Below are positions 32,519-44,500 of a stretch of DNA of 44,716 nucleotides, one piece after another. The stretch is from positions 1-44,716 of the IMG/VR virus record IMGVR_UViG_3300027467_000178; one strand, written 5' to 3'. The translations under genes were made by a program, and so were the position numbers. The notes beneath the pieces were generated by a model. The model saw nothing but the letters and a program-made list of their open reading frames with translations, had not been told where the DNA came from and searched no databases. This DNA comes from a virus. How positions within the stretch are numbered: the stretch's first letter is position 1; the number at the start of each line of letters is the position of its first letter.

Positions 32519-35500
32519 ATGGCAGATAAATTTTATCCTAAGAGCAACTTACCAATTAGAAGAACAGTTGAGCTATTGCCTTCTGTTTTTCAAACATCTA
32601 GTAACGATAAGTTTTTATCAGGAGTATTAGATCCTTTAGTCCAGCCTGGCGTATTAGATAAGGTTGTTGGATATGTAGGAAGAAGATACGAAAAAACTTA
32701 CACTGGCACTGATGTATATGTAGATACAGACAATACTTTAAGAAGCAGATACCAATTAGAACCCGGTGTTGTTTATAAAAATCTTAATAAAATTGAAAAT
32801 TTTTATGACTACCTTGACTTTAAAAATCAGTTAAAGTTTTTTGGAAACATTGATGAGCGTGACGACAAGATAACAGAACAAGAACATTATACTTGGAATC
32901 CTCCTGTTGATTGGGATAAGTTTATTAATTACAGAGAATACTACTGGCAACCAAGCGGTCCGCCAAGTTTACCTATATACGGCCAAACCGCCAAGGTAAC
33001 AAGTACATATAAAGTTGTTTTAGGAACAACAGGAAACTCTTTTGTATTCACTCCTGATTCTTATACAAACAATCCTACAATTACTTTGTACAGGGGACAA
33101 ACATATAAGTTTAAAGTTAATGCTCCGGGAGAAGGATTTTCTATTAGAACAAACTATGATACCGGTTCATTAATTTTCCAACCTTATCACTCTTATAAAG
33201 CAGGAAGCCTTGCAGTTTATGATGGAAACCTATGGAAAGCTAAAAGAGATATTTCGCCAAGTGACGGCAGCTCTATTAGTATAGATAGTCAAGACTGGGA
33301 GTTTGTCGACCTAGCATCGTCGACTACTGCGTTAGAATATTCTAACGGTGTAACAAATAACGGAACTCAGAATGGTACTTTAACATTTGAAGTGCCCTAC
33401 GATGCTCCGGACACTTTATATTATCAAGGATTAATAACTCCAGATCGCTTTGGAAAATTTTTAATTGCCGACATAGAATCAAATTCTTTCATTAATATTA
33501 ATAAAGATATTATTGGAAAATCTCAATACACTTCTAGCAACGGAATAGAATTATCAAGTGGAATGATTGTCGAATTTAGAGGAAACGTAACTCCTGCTGA
33601 GTACTCTCATAATAATTGGTTAGTCGAAGGAGTAGGCGATGCTATTACACTAACAAGATTCGATAGTCTGGTCGTTCCTGTATTGACAACAGATGTACCG
33701 GAAGTTTTATTTGACAATGAAGGATTTGATACGCAACCGTTTGACGATGCGACCGCATATCCAACATATAAAGATTATACAACAATTCGAAGAGATAGTA
33801 GAGATTTAAATCCCTGGAGTCGATATAACAGATGGTTTCATAGATCTGTTTTAGAAAAATCATATTCCTTAAGAGGAGAAGATTTTCCAGCAACTGAATC
33901 TTTAAGAGCAAAAAGACCTATTATCGAATTTAAACCAAATCTACAGTTATATAACTTTGGTTCTGTAGCTAAACAAACAGTTGATTATTTAGATACAAAT
34001 ACTACTGATATTTTTAGTATCATAGAAGGTAGTTCTGGTTACAACATTGACGGTGAGTTTTTATTTGAAGGCGCAAGAGTTTTATTTGTTGCTGATACTG
34101 ATAGTCTTGCAAATAATAAAATTTATGAAGTACAATTTATAACACATAATAATCTACGCCAAATACATTTAAAAGAAGCCTTAGATAGCGAATCTGCTGT
34201 TGGTAGTTGTTTATTAATTAGACGCGGCAATAAAAATTCTGGCAAGATGTTCCATTTCACAGGAACAGCTTGGAAAGAAAGCCAGCAAAAAATTACAGTT
34301 AATCAAAGTCCAATGTTTGACGGGTTTGACAACAACGGAATAAGTTTTTCTAATGAAGATACATATCCGACTAATACGTTTGTTGGTACTGAAATTTTAA
34401 GTTATAAAGTTGGCTCTAGTGTTGTTGATAAAGAATTAGGATTTAGTATAAGTTATCTCAACATCAATAATATCGGAGACATACAATTTAATTGGTCTTG
34501 GGATTCTGCTAAATTTGAATATGTGATCGATAGAGTTACATATTCTAAAGATCTAGCCACCGGCTTCTATAAATTTAACAACATCAACGGAGATGATTAT
34601 CAAAACGGTTGGTTGCTAGCAGATACAAAATATTTTCAACCTATCATTGACAGTCAAATTGTAAAAGAATCTACAAACATTTTAACTTTTAATACTGTAA
34701 GATGGGAAAATCTCAAAGAAGATAACGAAATTAATTTTTATGTTAACGGTACAAAGTATCTTGGAGACTGGACACGAACTCTAGGAACTTTTACATTCTC
34801 AACAACATTTGAAATAAATGATGCAGTTTCTTTGAAATTAATTTCAGACATTGAACCAGACCAAGGATATTACGAAATTCCTGTAGGTCTTGAAAAGAAT
34901 CCATTTAACGATAATTTAATAACATTTACTCTTGGCCAAGCAATTGATCATTTAACAACTGCATTAGAGTTTAATATTGATATTACTGGCATAGTTCCAG
35001 GAAATTCTAATTTGCGTGATATATCTAATTTCCAAAAATTTGGAAAACGATTTTTAAAACATTCTGGTTTAACTCCAGTAGTGTTGATGTCGCTATGCGA
35101 TAAAACTCATAATATTGTTAAATCAATACAGTATTCTAAGCAGTCATATACAGAATTTAAAAATAATTTCTTATCAAGAGCATTAGAAATAGATTACAAT
35201 GATAATATTCCAGATTTTGTCGATGAGATTATAAACAGTTTAACAAAAACTAAAAATTCAACAAATCAATTTTCAGAGTCCGATATGATTGGTAGCGGAG
35301 CATTCACTTCAATAGTATATGAAGTTGATGATCCAGGAATAAAAACATTTTCTCTTAGCACGAAATTTGATTTATCTACTCCTAGCAGTAGAGCCGTTTA
35401 CGTTTATTTTAACGGAAACCAATTATTAAATTCTCAAGATTACACATTTAATTCTACTTTTGGTTTTGTACAGTTATCAGTTAATTTAACCGAAGGTGAT

Positions 35501-38500
35501 GTAATTGAAATTAGAGAATATGTTTCTACATCTTCGAACTATATTCCAGCAACTCCAACGTCAATGGGATTGTATAAAAAATATACTCCAATGAAATTTG
35601 TTGATGATACCTATGTAGAACCAAGAGAAGTTATTCAAGGTCACGACGGTAGCATTTCAGCAACATATGGCGATTTTAGAGATGATCTATTATTAGAATT
35701 AGAATATAGAATTTATAATAATATCAAACAAGAATACAATGAAGACATTTTTAATATAGACGATATTGTTGGCGGTTACTACGGTGTCGGATTATATAAA
35801 AAATCTCAATTGGACATTATAGTGTCTCAAGAATTTTTAAAATGGATTCAAAATACAAATATTAATTATACATTAAATTCTTATTTTGACAGTCAAAATT
35901 CTTTTACATATACCTACACAAATATGACAGATCCTACAAGGTCTGAAAATTTACCAGGGTATTGGAGAGGTGTGTATCAATATTTCTACGATACTGATCG
36001 ACCACATCGTTGTCCTTGGGAAATGTTGGGCTTTAGTGAAAAACCAACTTGGTGGGAAAGTGAATACGGCCCTGCACCTTATACTAGAGGAAATTTAATT
36101 CTTTGGGAAGATTTAGCAAACGGAATTATACGTCAAGGTACAAGAAAGGGCAGATACGCTCGATATACAAGGGATACATTACTATCTCATATTCCTGTAG
36201 ACGACGAAGGTCGTTTATTGAGCCCATTAGATTCTGGATTAGCTAGAGATTTTTCATTAATTAACAATCAAGGATCGTTCGTATTAGGCGATATAGCTCC
36301 TGTCGAATACGCATGGAGATCAAGTTCTGAATGGCCATTTGCTGTTGTAATAGCAATGGCATTAATGAGACCGTTTGAATTTATTTCGAATAATTTTAAC
36401 AAAGACGGAGTATCTTTAAACAACCTAGGACAAACAATTTATTCGTCTACTGGCAAATTTATTACAAAAGAAAATTATGGTCAATCAACTGACAATATAG
36501 TTGGTCTTGGAAAATATATTATCGATTATGTAAAATCAAAAGGTATCGATGAAACTACCTTATGGGATAAGATTAATAATATTGATGTACAAATATCGCA
36601 TAGAATGTCTGGATTTGTTGACCAGCAACAACAAAAATTTTTATTAGACTCTAAGAGTCCAGCAGCATCGTCATCTAGCGTATATGTTCCTCCAGAGAAC
36701 TACGATATTATTTTTAATGTAAGTTCTCCTATTGCTAGCTTGTCTTACAGCGGAGTAATTATAGAAAAAAATTCAAGCGGGTGGGTGTTAAAAGGCTATG
36801 ACGATATACAACCATATTTTAATTATTTCCAAGCACTTCCAAACCAACGAGATCCTATTATATCTGTTGGCGGCACAAGTGAGAATTTCTTAGACTGGCA
36901 AGCTAATAAATTATACTCTAATGGAATATTAGTGAGATATGCCAACGAATTTTATAGAGCACTTAAATCTCACACCAGCGGAGATGTATTTGACATTGAT
37001 CTATGGAAAAAAGTAGCAGGAATTCCAAAAACTGGAGCAGTAGAAGCAAGCGGTAGAAGAACATTTAACACACTGGTAGTTAAACGTCTAAGTTACGGAA
37101 CACAATTTACAACTATTCAACAGGTTGTTGATTTCCTATTGGGGTACGAAGCCTATCTCAAATCAGTAGGATTTATATTTGATAATTACGATCCTGAAAA
37201 TAAAGTATCGCAAGACTGGCTATCTGCTGCAAAAGAATTTATGTTCTGGACCAAGCACAGCTGGCAAGTCGGATCGTTGATCTCACTAAGCCCTGCAGCA
37301 CAAAAAGTTAACATAACAGTTCCTGTTGGCGTTGCTGATAGCGTATTAGAAGGATTTTACAATTATCAAGTTCTTAAAGGTGACGGTAAACCTCTGCAAC
37401 CAAAATATATTGATGTTAGCAGAAATTTTCAAAATATCACAGTTACTACCACAAATACCACTGACGGTATTTACTATCTAAAGTTATTTTATGTTCTGAA
37501 AGAACACGTAACTATTTTTGACGATAAAACAGTTTTTAACGATACTATCTATGACAAGACAACCGGTTACCGTCAAGGAAGAATAAAAGTACACGGATAT
37601 AGAACAACCGATTGGGACGGAGATTATACCAGCCCAGGATTCTTATTTGATAATGTTAATATACAACCTTGGGTACCATATACTGATTACAAGTTAGGCG
37701 ATATTGTTTCTTATAAATCTTACAATTGGACTAGCTTGATTAATCAGCCGGGCTCTCAAACATTTAATGATGCCTATTGGAGCAAGTTAGATACAACTCC
37801 AGAAAAACAGTTAGTTCCTAACTTCGATTACAAAATTAAAGGGTTCTCTGATTATTTTGAAGTAACGTCAGACGGCCTAGACAAGAGTCACAGAGATTTA
37901 GCTCGTCATACAATAGGATATCAAACTAGAAATTATCTACAGAATCTTTCAGAAGATCCAGTTACACAATTTCAAATATATCAAGGATTTGTTCGTGAAA
38001 AAGGAACAGCAAATTCGATTACAAAAATATTTGGAAAATTAAGTCGTTCAGAAACTGATAGTATTTCTCTCAACGAAGAATGGGCATTTTTAGTAGGAAA
38101 AGTCGGAGGCGTTGATCAGCTTACTGAAGTTGAAATACAAATTGAAAAAAATAAATTAGAAGTTAACCCTCAACAATTTTTAATAGAAACTACTAAGTCT
38201 GCTTTAACTACAGATCAAAAGTATAGAATAACTTCTTCTGATTTTACAATAGTACCAACCCCATTTAATGTTAATATATCACCCACTGCTGATTTATCTT
38301 GCCCTTATACCGCAGGATATATTACTTCGACTACTATTGATCATTCTATTAAGACAAGAGAAGATTTATTAACTTTAGATATAAATTCTATAAAAGAAAA
38401 TGATCACATTTGGGTTACGTTTGAAAAAGATTCTTGGACAGTATTAAGAGTTAACGAATCTGCCACTCTTGAAATAACTGACGTCACTCGTCCATCGGAT

Positions 38501-41500
38501 ACAACAGTTGTTATTACATTTAATCGTCCGCACTCTATTCAAATCGACGAGTATGTGGGCTTTAGAAACATATTAAATTTAGTAGGCTTTTATAAAGTTT
38601 CTAATAAAACTACTGCAACAATCACTGTTAATGTATCGTCAACGATTCAAGATCCTGTAATTGATTACAGTACAATTACACGAGTTCAGTTAATAACTGA
38701 ATGCAGATTTGCTGATTATCAATCTATAGACAACCAACAAGCAGCGTTATTAAAAAATAAATCTAGATTATTTGTTGATTCTAATGATACAGGAAATTGG
38801 GAAGTTGTTGAAAAAAATAAACAGTATTCTCCTAAAACAATTTCTGACTACGGTGTAACTAATCCGCTATTTGCCGGATCGTCAGTTCTGTACGACAATA
38901 TTAATAAACAAATAATTTCAAGTATTCCAGGATCGGGAATAGTTGTAGTTTATGTTGAAACTGATACCGGCCTACAAATAAAACAAATATTGTCTCCTCC
39001 AGTTAACACATATAGTAATGCAGTTGGATCGTTTGGTAAATCAATGGCGTTGTCACCGGACGGAAGATTTTTAATTATTGGAACGCCTGAAGCCAGCGGA
39101 TTAAAAACAAATTACCAAGGACCTTGGGAGTCTCAGGTAAGATATCAAACAAACGATATTGTGCTTTATTCCGGACAAATCTGGAGAGCCAAGAATCCTA
39201 ACTATCTAGGTACTGACGGAAGTACAGTAGCAGCAGTTAACACTGATGATTGGGAAATTGCAACTAATATTCCAGTACTAACATCAGGAAGAGTTTCTGG
39301 TTTTTACAATCAAGGAATGATTGCAATATATGAATTTTCAAATGGAAGATACACAAATGCAAAAGCATTTGTAAGTCCTCGACCTGTTGAAAATGAAAAA
39401 TTTGGATCTAATGTAACTGTAAGTTATGACGGTACAAATTATTATATGGCAGTTAGTGCTGTAGGATCAGTAAACAGTTCCGGAAGAGTTTATTTGTTTA
39501 AAAACACAGGAACCGACTGGGAACATTTAGAAAATTCTCACTATAAAGGAATTTATAATCCTTCAACAATTTATCGTGAAGGCGATATTGTATGGCAACC
39601 TGCACAAGATCCAATTGTAGAAGAAGTCAAGGGCAACCTATGGCAGGCACTTGAAACACAACAAGGTGACGGCAGCACATTAACACTAGAATCATCTGGT
39701 TGGATAAAAGTTAGTGATGTTTCTACAAGCTGCTCTTTACCAACAAATGTGTCTATAGAAGACGACGGCTCAACAGTTGCAGCTGGAATAATTTCAGTGG
39801 ATCAACTTACAGAAATTATAAAACAAGATGAACAATTTGGTTATAGTTTAACAATGAGCCGAGACGGAAGTATATTAGTTGTTGGCGCTCCGTATGCCGA
39901 CGGTCAATATTTTTCTAACTACAAAGGATTGTGGAGAGCCGATGTAGAATATGCAGAAGGAGAAGTTGTCAAATATTCAGATATCTATTATCGATTAGGA
40001 GATGCGTCAGGAAACCCAGATTCTACTTACAGAAGTCAAGGAGAAGATCCGTCGTCCAGTGCCAATTGGCAAGAAGTAGGCGATAGTGCTGCTAATCCTT
40101 CAGGAAAAGTTTTTGTATACAAGAAAACTAGTTATGATTTATATCAGTTAATCCAGACACTAACATCTGCAAACATATCATCTTATTCAGATGTGAGCAT
40201 GGAAATAAATGTTGGAGATCAATTTGGATATTCTGTAGATGTTGACTCATCCGGTACTACATTGATTATTTCTAGCCCACGATCAGACATAAATTATCAA
40301 AATCAAGGATCAGTATATGTTCTTAATTTTGATTCCAATATTTCTGAATTTAAAGTAAAACAAAAATTAGAAAGTTATGAAATGTATCCAAGTGAATACT
40401 TTGGATACGGCGTTTCTATTAGCCCGGACGGATATAAAATAGCCATCGGTTCTAAAAACACTTATTCGCATTATCCTATAATATTTGATTCAATGAGCGG
40501 AACACTCTTTGATCAAGGAAGAACTAGTTTCTATGTTGACCAAGGATACACCGGCGGCGTTTATATATTTGATAAAAAAGACAACGAATTTTTCTTAACA
40601 GAAAAATTAGAATCTGTACTTGTTGAAAATGAAAGTTTTGGTTATAGTATTGATTGTGTTGGATCAAAAGTATTAGTAGGGTCTCCTTATTATAGAAAAG
40701 ATAATACAGGAGATTACATTGGTAATATAAGATTATTCAGCAAAGATTCTTCTGTTGATTCTTGGACTATTATATCTCAACAATCTCCTTTAGTTGACAT
40801 AAGAAAAATTAATAGTGTTGAGTTATACGACAATATTAAAAATGTTAAAATACAGGATATAGATTTTATAGATCCTGCTAAAGGTAAAATCCTTAATTTA
40901 GCAGAAGAAGAAATTAAATTTAAAACACCATACGACCCTGCGGTCTATACTGTAGGAACTGAAGACGTAGTAGTTGATAGTTCTATTAACTGGCTAGAAA
41001 AAAATGTTGGACAGCTATGGTGGAATGTAGGTAATGCAAAATGGATGTATTCTGAAATTGGAGACATTTCCTACAGACAAGGTAATTGGACACAACTAGT
41101 AACTGGCGCAAGTATTGATGTTTACGAATGGGTGGAAACTCCGTTGTTGCCTAGCGAGTGGGCTGCTTTAGCTGATACAAACGAAGGCCTAGCAGTTGGA
41201 ATTTCCGGCCAGCCATTATATCCTAATGATGATACCTATAGCACAAAACAATTTTATAATTCTATCAGTGGTCAAGTGAACAAGACTCTTTATTATTACT
41301 GGGTAAAGAATAAATCTACAGTTCCTTCTAATTTAAATTTTAGAAGAAAATCTTGCTCTGAAGTAGCTAGTTTGATATCAAACCCAGTAGGAACTGGACT
41401 ACCGTTTATAGCATTTGTTGATTCTGATAAATTTATAACCTATAATTTTGATTCTATTATTCAATCAGATACTGCATTGCTTAATATAAAATATAAGAAC

Positions 41501-44500
41501 GAATTAGGTATATCAATCCCAGTACATAAAGAATATCAATTAATGACTGAAGGTATTGCTAGCAGCTTACCAACACCTAAACTTGAAAATAAATGGATAG
41601 ACAGTTTAGTTGGTTTTGATATTATCGGTAATAGAGTTCCTGATATCAACATTCCGGCAAAACAAAAATACGGAATAGATTTTAGACCTCGTCAAAGTAT
41701 GTTTGTTAACAAAGATGCAGCATTAAAACTTGTTGTTAACAAAATAAATTCTGTATTGTTAAAACAACCGTTTGCAACTATTATTGATTTTACAAATTTA
41801 AACTTAAAAGATTCAGCCCCTGCTGAAATCTTAAATCTATACGATGTTCAAGTTGACACTGAAATAGATTTGCAAAATGTAGGTACCATAAGAACCAAAA
41901 AAGCTGTGCTGTCTGCAAATATTGTAAACGGTGAATTAGACACTATTGATATTATAGATCCTGGTTTCGGTTATAAAGTAGTTCCTAATGTTGTTATTAA
42001 TGGGGATGGCAAAGGTGCATCTGCAGAAGTAACTCTTGACAACCAAGGAAGAATTAGAACAGTAACAGTATTAACTAGAGGAAAAAAATACAGTACAATT
42101 AATGCGTCTGTTCGTTATTTCTCTGTATTAGTAAACTCTGATTCTACTATTAACAATTTCTGGAGTATATATTCTTGGGACGATGTAAGAAAAACTTTCT
42201 TTAGAACTCAATCACAAGCATACGATACTACAAGATATTGGAGTTATATTGATTGGTGGAAATCTGGATACAATAACAAATCTAGAATTACCAAAGAACT
42301 ATTAAGCATACACGACGAAGTAATTTATAAAATTTCCGTCGGCGACCTGATAAGAGTTAAAGAATATGGATCAGGTGGATGGGCAGTATTTGAAAAGGTC
42401 TCAGATACAGGCAGTACTTTCTTAGACAGATTTGAATTAATTTCGAGAGAAAACGGAACTATAAAATTAAGTGACTCATTATACGACGCTTCAATCTTTG
42501 GAATTGGATTTGATAGATCGCAGGCGTATGATGATACAAATTACGATATTAACACATCTTTAGAATTAAGAAATATTTTAAAAGCTGTTAAAGAAGATAT
42601 TTTCGTTGGCGATTTTAATATCGAATGGAACAATTTATTTTTTGCATCTATGAGATATGTGTTGTCTGAGCAACAATATGTTGACTGGATGTTTAAAACA
42701 AGTTTTGTAAATGCAACACACAACGTAGGAGCATTTAGTCAGCCAACTAACTATAAAAATGATAATTTATCAAGTTATCAAGAATATATTAACGAAGTAA
42801 AACCTTTTAGAACTACTGTTAGAGAGTATGTTAGCCAATACACAACTCCTGAAAAATATGATTTATCTGTAGCAGACTTTGATTTAGAACCAACGTTTTC
42901 TGTTAAAGATGGAAAAGTTATTCCGATCAAACTTGATAATGATTTATTAAATGTTTATCCTTGGAAGTGGTGGTCTGATAATAACGGATATTCGATTACA
43001 GATATACAAGTATACGATTCGGGAGAATTATACAAAACTCCACCTAAAGTATTAATTGAAGGATCTGGCACTGGCGCAACAGCACAGGCTTATATTTCTA
43101 ATGGTAAAGTATCCGGCATTGTAGTTCTTAATGCTGGCCAAGGATACTTGTCTGCTCCTACTGTTTCATTGGTTGGAGGAAATTCAGCCGGAGCTAGATC
43201 GGCCAAAGCAGTTGCAATCATTGGAAACAGTTTAATTAGATCACTTCATGTATCAGTTAAATTTGATAGGTTAACAACTTCTGGATTGTATACTAGTTTT
43301 TCACAATCTGAAAGATTTGTTGCAACAGGAACAACATCGGTGTTTAATTTATCTTACGCACCTTCCAGAGATAAAAATAAAATATCAGTTTATAAAAATA
43401 ATCAATTATTATTAAATTCTGATTACACAATTACATTATATTATTCAACAGTTCCTGGATTTAAGAGTCTACAAGGAAAATTAAATTTTGCAATAGCACC
43501 GTCTGCAGGAGATATTATAGTAGTAAACTACGATAAAAATATTGAATTGTTTGATGCTGTTAATAGAATTGAACAGAAGTATAATCCTAAGGCGGGAATG
43601 ATAGGAAAGGATCTAGGACAGTTAATGACAGGTATTGACTTTGGAGGTGTTCAAATCCAAGGTACTACCTTTGATGTTACTGGTGGATGGGACGCTCTGC
43701 CTTGGTTCACTGACAACTGGGATAGTGTTGAAGCAAATTCAGATTATTACCATGTCTGTGATGGAAGCACAACATATGTTACTTTACCGTATGTTCCTGC
43801 AAACGGTCAAATTATTAACATCTACATAAAAAATTCAGTAACAGGAGAAATTATTAGAATTGACGATCCTAACTATACAGATGCTTGGGATTCGTCGGTT
43901 GCAATTAATCCTAACGCACAAATGCCATCTTTTGTCGGCGACGGTAATACTTCAAATATTGAAATTGGAACGTATATTTCTACCAGTGCCGGAGACATTT
44001 TAATTTTCCGCCCAATTGAAAGTGACGGCTCTGTAACTATTACAGATGACAACTTACTAGATACAAAGGTTAGCGGAGGAACACTTTCTGCAATTGACGG
44101 AGCATATGTTACAGCCAATGGAGCAACGGTTGAAGAAATTATTATTAATGGTGGGTCGTTTATTAGCCCTGAACAGGTACCAGCACCAGAAGAAAATGTT
44201 CCCGGCCAAGTATTAGATAGCGTATCTATCAAAGTATACAATAATATAATTAATGGCTCTGCTCCGTTGCACACAAAATTAATTCGAAGCACTGGAGTTG
44301 ATACTAGTTTTAATATTGGTCAACCAGTGTTGCAAAATAGTTCAGTGATTGTTTATATTGATAAAATTAAACAAGTAATCAATATAGATTATACACTTGA
44401 TCTGATAAATCAGAAAGTTAATTTTGCATCAAGTCCACCAGCCGATTCCTTAGTTGAAATATTATCAATTGGATTGGGCGGTCTTGGAATTATCGACTAT

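Noticed and set aside
43635-43829. 64-codon plus-strand open frame near the right end
   Set aside because: It lies inside the giant gene in another frame. The giant frame translates well through this interval.
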